Shown in pieces: positions 27,423 to 36,860 of a DNA stretch of 64,000 nt (position 1 is the first letter of the stretch; the number at the start of each line of letters is the position of its first letter). Origin of the DNA: Tautonia sociabilis. Its GTDB lineage: Bacteria; Planctomycetota; Planctomycetia; Isosphaerales; Isosphaeraceae. The stretch lies in NCBI RefSeq assembly GCF_003977685.1, contig NZ_RYZH01000019.1, positions 1 to 64,000 of the forward strand, read 5' to 3'. Below the pieces are notes generated by a model. It searched no databases. It had not been told where the DNA came from and saw nothing but the letters and a program-made list of their open reading frames with translations. The translations under genes and the position numbers were made by a program.

Positions 27423-28748
27423 TCAGGGGAGCGTGATCTCGAATTCCCGACGCTCGCCGTCCCGCAGCACGACCAGGGGGATTCGGTCTCCCGGCTGCCG
27501 GTTCTGGAGGACGTGGGCGAAGAGCTGGGACTCCGACATGCGGCGATCCAGCCCATCGAAGGAGACGATGAGGTCGCCGGCGAGGAGCCCGGCCCGCTTG
27601 GCGATGGCGTGCTCGCCGTACTGCCCGACGTGGTCGGCGTTCAGGGCCATCGCGTCCTGGGAGAGACCGCGATCCTCTCGGGCCTCGTCGCCGAGGTCGG
27701 AGAGCTTCATGCCGCCGAGGGCCTGGCGGCGGAGGTCCCACGAGGAGACGCGCCAGGAGATGTTCCCCGAGGTGCGCCAGTCGTCGGGCAACCGGAGGGT
27801 GACGGGGATGATCTCCCCCTGGCGATCCAGTTCGGCGGCCAGCTCGGCCGGGCCGGAGGGGGTCTGGTGCAGGACCCACTGCAGGTCGGCGGTCGAAACA
27901 AGCGGCTGGCCCTCGAGTGTCGCGACGCGATCCCCCACCTTGATACCGGCGAGGGCGGCGGGGGAGCCCTCGGCGACGACCTCGACCTCAAGCATCGCCT
28001 CGGGATTGACCTTCAGGCCGATCGTCGAGGGGTCGGGGTAGGGGAAGAGGACCTCGTCGGGGATCGGCCGGCCGGCGTCCCGGTAGAACCGCCGCTCGGC
28101 CTCCCGGACCTGGTGGCAATGCAGGCACGACTTGGCGACGGCCCCCTGGTAGTCGAGATCCGCGCCGTATCGGCCGGCGAGGCTGGGGTATTGCAGCGGG
28201 GTGGGGACGTCGGGCTCCGGCGGCTGCTTGCCGAGCAGCGAAGGGCGGATCGCCTCGTAGTCGGCGTACAGGCGGAGCGTCTCCTCCATGGCGTCCCGGA
28301 GGCCGTGGAGGGAGATGTCCTCGGTTTCGTGGCGATCGGAACGGGTGCCGTACCGGCCCAAGACGGTGCCGTCGGGGTGCATGAACACAATGGCCATCGA
28401 CTGGTCGAAGTCGTACTGCAAGCGGGAGAGGTCAAGCGTATTGGCCTGGACCAGCCGGACGCAGACGAAGCGGTCCATGATGTCCCGGATGATCGGATCG
28501 CGGCGAGCGACGTCGTCGTCGAACTCCTGGCACGCCTCGCAGGGGATGCAGCGGACGACCACGAGCAGGGGCTTGTCCTGCTCTCGAGCGGCGGCCATCC
28601 CCTCGTCGAGGTCGTTGTAGATCCAGTCGAGCGAGGCCGCGAACGCATCGCGATCGGCCCGGACCTTCGCGTCCCGGTCCTGAGCCGTCGCGGGGGAGGC
28701 GGCCGTCGCGACGAGGGCGACGGCCGCAACGATGGCGCAGTAATGCAT
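27423..28748 (-). CDS. Secreted thioredoxin-like protein with CxxCH motif and PDZ domains
   Basis: A 441-residue protein from ATG 28748 (GGGAG 7 bases upstream) with a signal peptide ending ASPATAQ. Residues about 30-150 are thioredoxin-like (LDEGMAAAREQDKPLLVVVRC and the CIPCEAC motif), then a KSCLHCHQV motif (CxxCH, possible c-type heme or metal site) at about residue 210. Two PDZ-type domains follow (about 250-320 with GLKVNPEAMLEVEVVAEGSPAALAG split over the boundary, and about 365-440 with AGLLAGDLIVSFDG). It probably acts outside the cytoplasm in redox or protein quality control. The same architecture recurs in planctomycetes without known function. The motifs are seen; heme binding is inference. 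Confidence 0.78.
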   Translation of the reverse strand: MHYCAIVAAVALVATAASPATAQDRDAKVRADRDAFAASLDWIYNDLDEGMAAAREQDKPLLVVVRCIPCEACQEFDDDVARRDPIIRDIMDRFVCVRLVQANTLDLSRLQYDFDQSMAIVFMHPDGTVLGRYGTRSDRHETEDISLHGLRDAMEETLRLYADYEAIRPSLLGKQPPEPDVPTPLQYPSLAGRYGADLDYQGAVAKSCLHCHQVREAERRFYRDAGRPIPDEVLFPYPDPSTIGLKVNPEAMLEVEVVAEGSPAALAGIKVGDRVATLEGQPLVSTADLQWVLHQTPSGPAELAAELDRQGEIIPVTLRLPDDWRTSGNISWRVSSWDLRRQALGGMKLSDLGDEAREDRGLSQDAMALNADHVGQYGEHAIAKRAGLLAGDLIVSFDGLDRRMSESQLFAHVLQNRQPGDRIPLVVLRDGERREFEITLP

Positions 28749-28909
28749 AGGTGGACTCCCGGAGAGGAACAGGATCGATCGGGTCGCATCGCACCACGAT
28801 CGGCCGGGAGCCCAGGATAGCCGGATCGGCGCCACGACGGCACCGGGTTTTCAGGACGACCGCCCTGCGGGAGTCGACCGAAACGTCGGGGGGGCGGTCG
28901 ATCGATCGG

Positions 28910-29689
28910 CTACCCCCGGACCTCGTCGAGCAGCGCGGCCGGCAGGCTCCGGCGCTTCCTCGCGCCAATGGCCAGGTAGGTGAGCGGCTTGCCCTCGATC
29001 GAGAACCGGTGGCGGTAGCGTTCCAGGAAGTACAGGTCGATGTAGTTGGTCTGGATCAACCCCCGGATCAGCCGGGAGAAGCCCGAACGGTCGGAGCGGT
29101 CGAGGAACGTTTCCTTGATGTTGAAGGCGATCCAGCCGTTGTCCTGGACAAGGTTGAACGCCTCGACGAATGCCTCGGGAGGCACGTCACCGAAGCCGAG
29201 CGCGGCGACCGTGACCATGCAGTCAAACGACCACTCCGCGATCTCCCGCCGACGCTCGTCGGTCAGGGCGGTGAAATCCTCGACGAGATAGTCGTCGTAG
29301 ACCTCGGGACGGTCGCGTTCGGCGGCCTCTCGGGCAGCCTCGATGATGTCGACCCCCACGCATCGGGAGATGCCGTAGCGGGAGAGCTCCTGGGCCATCA
29401 TGCCGTTGCCGGCACCGAAGTCGAGGACCCGAAGCTCAGAGAGGTGGTCACCGGCCTGCTCGATCGAAGAGCGGAGGACACTGGCGACCTTGGCGGGAGA
29501 CTGGCACTTGAGTCGATCGTAAAAGAGTTGCTCGTAGAGGCCCGGTTTGCGGTAAATGGCCTCGTAATCGTGGAACCGGATTTTCTGTTTCTCGCCGGAT
29601 TCGATGAGGTAGAAGTATGTTTCGTCCTGGTCAAGGTGCTCCACCTCGGCGACCGGGAACTGAATTCGATAGCGCGGCGAACTTCGCAT
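28910..29689 (-). CDS. Class I SAM-dependent methyltransferase
   Basis: A 259-residue cytoplasmic protein with the Rossmann methyltransferase motif I VLDFGAGNGMMAQEL (about residue 93), motif II CVGVDIIEAA and the motif IV-like MVTVAALGFGDVPPE, followed by DNGWIAFNIKETFLD. The start ATG at 29689 begins MRSSPRYRIQFPVAEVEHLD, a strand typical of the family with a PF13489-like fold. The methyl acceptor is unknown. No operon partner explains it: DedA lies 170 bases upstream on the same strand and the thioredoxin/PDZ gene 160 bases downstream. Confidence 0.85.
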   Translation of the reverse strand: MRSSPRYRIQFPVAEVEHLDQDETYFYLIESGEKQKIRFHDYEAIYRKPGLYEQLFYDRLKCQSPAKVASVLRSSIEQAGDHLSELRVLDFGAGNGMMAQELSRYGISRCVGVDIIEAAREAAERDRPEVYDDYLVEDFTALTDERRREIAEWSFDCMVTVAALGFGDVPPEAFVEAFNLVQDNGWIAFNIKETFLDRSDRSGFSRLIRGLIQTNYIDLYFLERYRHRFSIEGKPLTYLAIGARKRRSLPAALLDEVRG

Positions 29690-29860
29690 CGTGGGCCCTG
29701 GTAGGTTTCCTTGTCTCGGGTGAGAGGTCGAGGGGAGGGGACTCGCTCTACCCTGCTCCGATCCGGCCCGGATGTCAACACAACCGGCGGATCGGTCCCA
29801 GGGCGCCGGCCCTCGACTCCCAAGGCCCTCGGACCGGCTGGAGAGCCGATCCGGCGGCGA

Positions 29861-30631
29861 TCACTCGAGCGGAACCGCCGATTTCGACGGCCCGGGAGTC
29901 GGCGACGGGGAGGAGGGGGGAGGGGGCCCGATCGGGCTGGAACTCGTCGGGGGAACGGCCATCTCCTCGCCGGGATCGAGCCCAGGGGCGGGGTCGCCGG
30001 GGGGAAGCGGAGCCTCGTCCTCCTCCAGCACCGGAGGGCCGACCGGCCGGCCTCCTCGCCTTCGGGCCCGATGAGAACGGACAACCAGCCAGCCGACCAG
30101 CACCGCGGCCAGGATCACCGCCAGGTAGTGCTGCACCTCCCGGATGCCGGCCTCGATCTGGTGCGCGAACGCCCAGCCAAGGGCGAACATCAGCGGAGTG
30201 CTGAGCAACACCGCGAAGAGGTCCGTGACCAGCAGCTTCAGGGGCGGGTGACGGAGGATCCCCGCCGTCAAGTAGGCCGCCGTTCGGAAGCCGACGGCGA
30301 ACCGGCCGAGGACGAGGATCTTCAGCCCATGCCTGCGGAAATACCCCTTGATCTGGGCCTCCCGCGCCCGGGTGAGGAACGTCCTCGTCAGCCGGAAGCC
30401 CAGCACGCGCTCGCCGTAGACGTAGCCGAGGCCGTAGACGACGAAGTCGCCGATGAGCACCCCCGCCACGCAGGACCCGAAGGCCATCGGAGGCCACATC
30501 GCCCCCTTCTTCGACAGGATCGCCGCCAGGATGATCGGTGCCTCCTCCGGCACCGGCAGCCCCAGCCCGCCGAGCACCAGCAGCAGCACGATGCCGAGGT
30601 AGCCGAATTGCCCGATCAGGTCCTCGGCCAA
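29861..30631 (-). CDS. DedA family membrane protein
   Basis: A 256-residue inner-membrane protein. TTG 30631 is the likely start, with GAGGAGG 7 bases upstream and AEDLIGQFGYLGIVLLLVL following. DedA signatures: LGLPVPEEAPIILAAILSKKG, CVAGVLIGDFVVYGLGYVYG (the acidic residues are important in the family), and the amphipathic GRFAVGFRTAAYLTAGIL. About five hydrophobic segments are seen. The C-terminal 60 residues are a Pro-rich cytoplasmic tail absent from E. coli DedA proteins. Some family members are undecaprenyl-phosphate or phospholipid flippases; which applies here is unknown. Confidence 0.9.
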   Translation of the reverse strand: MAEDLIGQFGYLGIVLLLVLGGLGLPVPEEAPIILAAILSKKGAMWPPMAFGSCVAGVLIGDFVVYGLGYVYGERVLGFRLTRTFLTRAREAQIKGYFRRHGLKILVLGRFAVGFRTAAYLTAGILRHPPLKLLVTDLFAVLLSTPLMFALGWAFAHQIEAGIREVQHYLAVILAAVLVGWLVVRSHRARRRGGRPVGPPVLEEDEAPLPPGDPAPGLDPGEEMAVPPTSSSPIGPPPPSSPSPTPGPSKSAVPLE

Positions 30632-30857
30632 CGATCCGCCTCCTCGATCCTCCGGGAACTGGTTGATGGCTGATGGCGGCCGGCTGGAAGCCGGGCCCGA
30701 TGACGGATCGGGTCAGGGGACGGGCCGATTCCGAGGCGGTCGGATCGTACCCTCGACTGTTCCCTGTCGTCCTTCGGGCCACGGCGATCACGCGCCCGCC
30801 ATCCGGCCTCCGGATTGGGCCACCCGCCCCCGGCGATCCGACAGCGCCGATCCGGGG

Positions 30858-31691
30858 TCATCCCCCCGGCGTCCCCGCGTCCTCCTCCGGGGGCCGCTGG
30901 AAGCCGAATCGGGCGAGGATCGCCTGCCCCGGCTCGCTGAGCAGCAGGTCGCAGAAGGCGGCGGCCGACTCCCGGGACGGCCGGTTGGAGACGATGCCGA
31001 GATACTGGGCGATCGGGTCATGGAGGCCCGGGTCGACAGGCTCCCAGCGGAAGGCAGGGGAGTCGACCAGCGAGCGGGCGATCAGGCCGGCGTCGACCTG
31101 CCCCGACTCGACGAAGCGGGTCGCCTGCTGGATCGACTGCCCGAAGACGACCTTCCCCTCGACCGCCTCCCAGAGCCCGGAGCGCTCCAGCGCCTGCCTC
31201 CCCGCCCGGCCGTAGGGGGCGTGCTCGGGGTTGGCCAAGGCGATCCCGCGGATCCTCGGGTCGGCCAGCGCCTCCAGGCCCGAGAGCTCCGCATCCCCGG
31301 CGCCCGGGAAGGCCAGGACGAGGTAGCCGAGGGCGTAGGTGCGGACGGACTCCGGCTCGATCGCGCCGGCCTCGGCCAGGTGCCTCACGTAGGTCTCGTT
31401 CGCCGAGAGGAAGACGTCGAAGGGCGCCCCCTGCTCGATCTGCCGGGCCAAGAGCCCCGAGGAGCCGAACACCGGCACGACCCGGACCCCCGTCTGCCGC
31501 TCGAAGGCCGAGACCAGCTCGGGCATCGCGGCGACCAGGTCGCTGGCCGCGGCGACGCGAAGCTCCGGAACCGGCCCGGGGCCGGCGCCCGGCTCCGCAT
31601 CGGAGCACCCCGCCACGATCAGGGCGATCGCCGCCAGCCAGCAGCGAGGCCGGCTCGATCCCGGCCGGGGGGATTCCTGGTCAATGCCCAA
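30858..31691 (-). CDS. modA: Molybdate ABC transporter substrate-binding lipoprotein
   Basis: A 277-residue exported binding protein. Start TTG at 31691, with GGAGGAGGGAGG just upstream. It has a signal sequence with lipobox (ALIVAGC), so it is a lipoprotein. The mature part, ELRVAAASDLVAAMPELVSAFE and PVFGSSGLLARQIEQGAPFDVFLSANETYV, is the ModA fold with the oxyanion-contacting serines. PIAQYLGIVSNRP near the end fits ModA too. No modB or modC is present within the window and the upstream ATPase is on the other strand, so the permease must lie elsewhere, or the protein may bind another oxyanion such as tungstate or act as a scavenger. Confidence 0.88.
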   Translation of the reverse strand: MGIDQESPRPGSSRPRCWLAAIALIVAGCSDAEPGAGPGPVPELRVAAASDLVAAMPELVSAFERQTGVRVVPVFGSSGLLARQIEQGAPFDVFLSANETYVRHLAEAGAIEPESVRTYALGYLVLAFPGAGDAELSGLEALADPRIRGIALANPEHAPYGRAGRQALERSGLWEAVEGKVVFGQSIQQATRFVESGQVDAGLIARSLVDSPAFRWEPVDPGLHDPIAQYLGIVSNRPSRESAAAFCDLLLSEPGQAILARFGFQRPPEEDAGTPGG

Positions 31692-31912
31692 CGCCGCCTC
31701 CCTCCTCCTCGAGCCGATCGGATCGAGCGGGGCCGGCCACCGGCCCCGTCCTTCCGGAGCATGATACCGGCCGGCCTCCCGACGGGCGACAGCGACCGGC
31801 CCCCTCGCCTGAGATTGCGTCCCCGGCCGGGGTTCGGGTATCACGATAGTCCTGAGCCGGGCCGATCGCATACCCGGCGATGAACCGATCCTGCCCAGGA
31901 CGTGACGATCGC

Positions 31913-33388
31913 ATGAAGACGGACCAGTTCCTCAAGCACTACGGGATCGTCGGCAACCCCTTCAGCGAAGAAGACGCGCAGACCGACACCGTCTTCAAGC
32001 AAGGGTGTCTCTGGACCATCCATCACCCTGCCTGGGATAAGTTCTTCGGCAGCCCAACCGAGCCCTCCACCGCCCTGGTCTTCGGCGAGAAGGGAAGCGG
32101 CAAGACCGCGATGCGCCTCCAGGCGATCGCCGAGCTGGAGGGGTACAACAAGGACCACCCCAACTCCCGCGTCCTGATCATCTCCTACGACGAGTTCAAC
32201 CCGTTCCTCGACCACTTCCGCACCGCCCTCCGCGCCAAGGACACCACCGCGGCGCTGAGCCGCTGGAAGCTGCACGACCACATGGACGCCATCCTCTCAC
32301 TCGGCGTCACCCAGCTGGTCGACCGCCTGACCGCGGAGAAGACCGATCTGACCCGGCTGTCGCTTGATCGCCGCCGAGACCTGCTCCTGCTGGCGGCCCT
32401 CTACGACGCCTCGACCGGGGAGCCGATCGACCGGCGCTGGGACCGGCTCCGCCGCCGATCCGGCTTCCGACCGCTCTGGAGCCGCCGAGACCTGCAAATC
32501 GGCGTCGGGATGACGGTGATCGTCGTCGCCTTGCTCGCGGCCTTCGAGGGCCTGAGGAACTGGTCGGTCACCCCCTGGTTGGTGGGCCTGGTGGCGATCG
32601 GATGGCTCTACTGGGGATGGCGGCTCCTACGGGCCGAGCTCAGGGCCCGGGACATCCGCAAGGCCCTCCGGGTGCTCAGCCGGGATCCCAGCGCCCTCCG
32701 CTGGGAACTGCTCTGGTTCCGCCCCACCGAGCTGGCCGGCCAGCCAATGCCCACCGCCTCCAAGGGGGGCGACGGCGAGGAGCGCTTCGAGCTGCTCCGG
32801 AAGTTCCAGGGGGTGCTCAACGACCTCGGCTACGGCGGCATCATCGTGCTGGTCGACCGCGTGGACGAGCCCCAGGCGATCGAGGGCGACCCCCGCAAGA
32901 TGAAGGCGCTGGTCTGGCCGCTTCTCGACCATAAGTTCCTCCGCCATCCGGGGATCGGGCTCAAGCTCCTGCTCCCGATCGAGCTGGCCTATTACCTCGA
33001 CAAGATGGACAAGGACTTCTACGACCGCGCCCGGCCTGACAAGCTGAACATGATCAAGCCCCTTCGCTGGACCGGCCCGTCGCTCTACGATCTGGCGACG
33101 GATCGCCTCCGCGCCTGCGCCTCCGACGGTCAGCAGGGGGACGGAGGCCCCCGGCTCCGCCAGTTCATCGACGACTCCGTCGGCGACGACGCTCTGAAGG
33201 ACGCGCTGGGCCACCTCCGAACCCCCCGGCAACTGTTCAAGTTCCTCCACCGGCTGATCGAGGAGCACTGCCACCGCCACACCGTGGACGACCCCCGCTG
33301 GTCGATCGACCAGGACACCTTCCGCACGGTCTTCACCGACCACGTCCGCTCCATCGACGCCTTCGACCGAGGCTACGGCCACGGCTGA
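31913..33388 (+). CDS. ExeA-like P-loop ATPase with two internal membrane segments
   Basis: A 491-residue protein from ATG 31913; an ATG 33 bases earlier at 31880 has no ribosome site. The opening KHYGIVGNPFSEEDAQTD resembles the YGLxxNPF start of ExeA/GspA-type AAA ATPases. The Walker A VFGEKGSGKTAMR is near residue 64 and a Walker B-like GGIIVLVDRVDEP near 315. Between them (about 200-245) are two hydrophobic segments (VGMTVIVVALLAAFEGL and WLVGLVAIGWLYWGWRLL), so the ATPase is membrane-bound with the nucleotide site split around a hairpin. No known family name fits fully. It could act in secretion, signalling or defence; neighbours do not decide this. Confidence 0.65.
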   Translation: MKTDQFLKHYGIVGNPFSEEDAQTDTVFKQGCLWTIHHPAWDKFFGSPTEPSTALVFGEKGSGKTAMRLQAIAELEGYNKDHPNSRVLIISYDEFNPFLDHFRTALRAKDTTAALSRWKLHDHMDAILSLGVTQLVDRLTAEKTDLTRLSLDRRRDLLLLAALYDASTGEPIDRRWDRLRRRSGFRPLWSRRDLQIGVGMTVIVVALLAAFEGLRNWSVTPWLVGLVAIGWLYWGWRLLRAELRARDIRKALRVLSRDPSALRWELLWFRPTELAGQPMPTASKGGDGEERFELLRKFQGVLNDLGYGGIIVLVDRVDEPQAIEGDPRKMKALVWPLLDHKFLRHPGIGLKLLLPIELAYYLDKMDKDFYDRARPDKLNMIKPLRWTGPSLYDLATDRLRACASDGQQGDGGPRLRQFIDDSVGDDALKDALGHLRTPRQLFKFLHRLIEEHCHRHTVDDPRWSIDQDTFRTVFTDHVRSIDAFDRGYGHG

Positions 33389-34114
33389 GCCAGCCTTCCC
33401 CCCCTGCCCCGGCGGCCGGCGATCGGGTACACTTGGGGTATGAATGTCCAGAGGGATCGGGGAGGGAACGGCCGCGGGGCGTTTCAGGAGCCGGTCCTTC
33501 CCCCCCGGAGCCAATGCCAACCACGCCCAGCCTCGCTCCGTCACCGTCCGGCATCAGCGGTCGGCCCCTGGCGCGGTATCCTATCTCGGGGACCGATCCC
33601 CCCGGCGGAGGACTGACGACATGGCAAGCAGCCCGACCTCCCGGATCGGCCCTCCCCTCGAGCGGTTCCTCGGACGACCCAGGATCGATCAGCCTCCGGC
33701 TCCCGAGCCCATCGTCGCGAGCATCGTGCCTTCCGTCGCACCCGGACGGCGCCCCGGCTCCTCCCCGACCGAGTGCGCCCCGCGGAGCGACCGAATCGCC
33801 GCTCCCGATGGGATCGACCTCGCGTTGAGTGATCCTCCCGTTCTTCGAGTCGTAATCTCCCCGCGCAGGAGATCGGACCAGGACGCCGAGGACGAGCTTC
33901 GGGATGCGACGGCCCTCAACCTTGCGATCGGAAGGCCCCGGATCCCCCGGAACCAGTCGATCCGGTCGCGCCGCCCCGGCCAGCAGGCTCGATGGCGGCC
34001 CGTCGTCGGCAAGCTGGACGGTGTCGCCGAGCACCGCGGCGATCGGCCAACCGAGGGGGAAGGCCGGGGCCGGAGACGGTGTCGGCGATCGGTCAGAACC
34101 CAGGGGGGCGCGAG
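33389..34114. other. 726-base region with no firmly supported gene
   Basis: One plus-strand frame from ATG 33621 (GGAGGA about 9 bases upstream) to 34118 would give 165 residues, Pro/Arg/Ser-rich and without recognisable motifs. It also overlaps the helicase start. The other frames are clearly shadows. A small gene here is possible but not supported by composition. The helicase promoter is probably in the last part. Confidence 0.35.
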
Positions 34115-35527
34115 ATGAGCGCCGGACCAGCGGAGGCGACCGCCGCCGACCGCCTCGCCCTCGGGTTCGAGGAGGGGACAATCGTCGTCGAGGGCCTCCC
34201 CGAGCACGACTCCCGGGGCATCCCCGGGCTGATGTTCGACCCGAGAAGGCGGGGGATCTACCGGGCACCGGCGATCTGGTACCGGGAGATCGTCCAGCAC
34301 CTGCGCGATCACGGCATCCCCTACGATGACCGCGCCCGGGGCTACCAGGGCAAGACCCCCTGGGCGATCCGGGTCGACAAGCCGGCCTTCCCGCATCAGA
34401 CCGAGGCGCTGCAAGCGTGGTCGGCCGCTGGAATGCGCGGGGTGGTCGTGCTGCCGACCGGCACGGGCAAGACCCACATGGCGAACCTGGCCATCGCGGC
34501 GGCCCAGCGGCCGACCCTGGTGGTCACGCCGACGATCGACCTGATGAATCAGTGGTACGACGAGCTAACGCTCTGCTTCGACGTCGAGGTCGGCCTGCTC
34601 GGTGGCGGGTACAACGAGATCAAGCCGTTGACGGTCACCACCTATGATTCAGCCTACATGAACATGGGTCGGATCGGGGACAAGTTCGGCTTGCTCGTCT
34701 TCGACGAGTGCCACCACCTCCCCGGGCCGATCTACGGCCTGGCCTCCACCTGTGCCATCGCTCCGTTTCGTCTGGGCCTGACCGCCACCCCCGAGCGAGC
34801 CGACAACGCCCACGAGCAGCTTGACCGCCTCATCGGCCCGATCGTCTACCGCAAGGAGATCACCCAGCTCCGCGGGCAATTCCTGGCCGACTATCGCGTC
34901 GAAACGCGGTATGTCACCCTAAGCGAGGAGGAGCAGTTCCGCTACGAGTCGTGCCGAGAGGTCTACCGCACCTTCACCCGGGACCACGGCATCGACTTCC
35001 GCCGCCCCGACGCCTGGGGGCAGTTCCTCCGTCTTGCCTTCCGCTCTCCCGAGGGCCGAGCCGCCTACCAGGCCTACCGGGAGCAGCGCGAACTCGCCCT
35101 GGCGGCCCCGGCGAAGCTCAACCTCCTGGGCCGCCTGCTCGATCACCATCACGGCGACCGCATCATCATCTTCACGCACGACAACGCGACGGTCTACCAG
35201 ATCGCCCGACGCTTCCTCGTGCCGGTGATCACACACCAGACCAAGACCAAGGAGCGCCGAGAGGTCCTGCTCCGGTTCAACGACGGCCGCTTCCCGATCG
35301 TCGCCACCAGCCGGGTGCTCAACGAAGGCGTGAACGTCCCCGAGGCGAACGTGGCGATCATCCTCTCGGGCACCGGATCGGTCCGGGAGCATGTTCAGCG
35401 CCTCGGCCGCATCCTCCGCAAGCGGGGGGACAAGGAGGCGGTCCTCTACGAGGTGATCACCCGGGGCACGGTCGAGGAGTTCACCTCCAACCGGAGACGC
35501 AAGCACAGCGCCTACGGAGGAGGCTGA
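34115..35527 (+). CDS. XPB/Rad25-like superfamily 2 DNA helicase
   Basis: A 470-residue helicase starting at ATG 34115; the frame is open further upstream but without similarity. An N-terminal domain (about 1-95) leads to the motor: Q-like PAFPHQTEALQAW, Walker A LPTGTGKTHMANL (near residue 115), motif Ia VVTPTIDLMNQW, Walker B FDECHHL, motif III GLTATPER. The second RecA domain has IIIFTHDNATVYQIA, VATSRVLNEGVNVPEAN and motif VI VQRLGRILRKRGDKEA. This is the XPB-type layout of bacteria and archaea that serve in nucleotide excision repair. In many genomes the XPB partner is a Bax1/DUF790 nuclease; it is absent here. It is followed about 135 bases later by a methyltransferase, possibly unrelated. 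Confidence 0.85.
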   Translation: MSAGPAEATAADRLALGFEEGTIVVEGLPEHDSRGIPGLMFDPRRRGIYRAPAIWYREIVQHLRDHGIPYDDRARGYQGKTPWAIRVDKPAFPHQTEALQAWSAAGMRGVVVLPTGTGKTHMANLAIAAAQRPTLVVTPTIDLMNQWYDELTLCFDVEVGLLGGGYNEIKPLTVTTYDSAYMNMGRIGDKFGLLVFDECHHLPGPIYGLASTCAIAPFRLGLTATPERADNAHEQLDRLIGPIVYRKEITQLRGQFLADYRVETRYVTLSEEEQFRYESCREVYRTFTRDHGIDFRRPDAWGQFLRLAFRSPEGRAAYQAYREQRELALAAPAKLNLLGRLLDHHHGDRIIIFTHDNATVYQIARRFLVPVITHQTKTKERREVLLRFNDGRFPIVATSRVLNEGVNVPEANVAIILSGTGSVREHVQRLGRILRKRGDKEAVLYEVITRGTVEEFTSNRRRKHSAYGGG

Positions 35528-35662
35528 TCGCTGATCGGGCCAGTTTGGCCTTCCTCGCCGCCGAGGCTTCTGGTACAGGGCACCCGGGGGGGACTCCCCC
35601 TCCCGAGGCTGTCCCGGGGCGAGGGTCGCCGGATCGTCGCCCGATCGCAAGGAGCGCGCCCG

Positions 35663-36712
35663 ATGGCCGGCCCGATGACCCCCCTGCCCTGCCGGGAGGA
35701 CGACCCCCGGCTCCTCGGCTGGTACCACACGATCGAGCTGGCCCCCGGGATCACGACCCGGAACGCGGTCTACGACCTGAGGCCAGTCGTCGACCGAGTC
35801 GGCCTGCCCGAATCGATGGTCGGGATGACCGCGCTCGACCTCGGGACCGCCGACGGCTTCTGGGCCTTCGAGATGGAGCGCCGAGGGGCCGACCGGATCG
35901 TCGCCGTCGACATCGGCCGGGTCGGCCAGAGCGACGTCCTGCCCCGCTACCGGGCCTCGCTGCCCGACTCCTGGGGAGACGCCGAGCCCTACTGCGCCGA
36001 ACGGTTCTGGACCGCCCACGCGATGCGGAGGAGCCGGGTCGAGTACCGGACGATGAGCGTCTACGACCTGTCGCCGGAGACGATCGGCACGTTCGACGTC
36101 GTCTATTGCGGCTCGCTACTCGTCCACCTGTTCAACCCGCTCCAGGCACTCATCAACATCCGGTCGGTGACCCGAGGCCTCGCGATCGTCGAGGCCTGCG
36201 GGTTCGACCCGGAGCACGACCCGGTCGAGGAGGCGTTCCCGGATCGCCCCTACGCCTGGTTCGGCAGCCTCGACGCCGACGGCGACGAGCCCGGGCGCAA
36301 TTGCATGTACTGGCGATTCTCGCGCCGCGCCCTGCGCGACCTGATGATCTACGCCGGCTTCGAATCGGTCGGCCGCCCCGGGCGCTACCGGATCACCGGC
36401 CCTGGAGGAGGCGATTGCCCGGTGGTGACGGTGACCGGCCGAGTGACCCCCTCGGCCTCTCCGGACGAGGAGCCCGGCATCCCTTCAGGTCTCGAACGGT
36501 CGTATGAGCACCTGAGGGCCACATCGCACGCGGTCGATCGGCTCTCCTACGAGCTCTGGGAGACTCGCCAGGAACGAGACGCGCTCCGGGCCCGCCTGGA
36601 GGAGGCGGAGGCCCGGCTCCGACGGCGGGAAGGCCCCCATCGGGGAGGCTCTGGTCGTCGTTCCCGACCGTGGAGCCGGCTGTCCCGACGGTTCCTCTCC
36701 ACGGGCAATTGA
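35663..36712 (+). CDS. SAM-dependent methyltransferase with a C-terminal coiled coil
   Basis: A 349-residue protein. Its N-terminus, LGWYHTIELAPGITTRNAVYD, resembles the CmoB/DUF1698-like group (W-Y-H-x-I-x-L). Motif I is LDLGTADGFWAFEMERRGA at about 55, then VAVDIG, and the acidic motif IV region FDVVYCGSLLVHLFNP. The first 255 residues are the catalytic part. After a linker, residues about 275-320 (SYELWETRQERDALRARL and following) form a charged coiled coil, so it may dimerise or bind a partner. The substrate is unknown; similar proteins methylate small molecules or glycans. ATG 35663 is the first in frame. Confidence 0.8.
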   Translation: MAGPMTPLPCREDDPRLLGWYHTIELAPGITTRNAVYDLRPVVDRVGLPESMVGMTALDLGTADGFWAFEMERRGADRIVAVDIGRVGQSDVLPRYRASLPDSWGDAEPYCAERFWTAHAMRRSRVEYRTMSVYDLSPETIGTFDVVYCGSLLVHLFNPLQALINIRSVTRGLAIVEACGFDPEHDPVEEAFPDRPYAWFGSLDADGDEPGRNCMYWRFSRRALRDLMIYAGFESVGRPGRYRITGPGGGDCPVVTVTGRVTPSASPDEEPGIPSGLERSYEHLRATSHAVDRLSYELWETRQERDALRARLEEAEARLRRREGPHRGGSGRRSRPWSRLSRRFLSTGN

Positions 36713-36860
36713 CGAACCCGGCCGACCGACCGAGACGCCGGGTCCCGGACCCGATGCTGATGGCTCCCACAGTCCTCGGGCTCGACCCTGCCATCCCGGG
36801 CCGAGGTCGCCCGGGACGGACGACCCCGGATCGGGTCAGGCTCCGGTCGCCGGGGGAGGA

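Noticed and set aside
33621..34118. 165-codon frame before the helicase
   Set aside because: Has a passable ribosome site, but no recognisable fold and a low-complexity end; kept only as a possibility in the region note.
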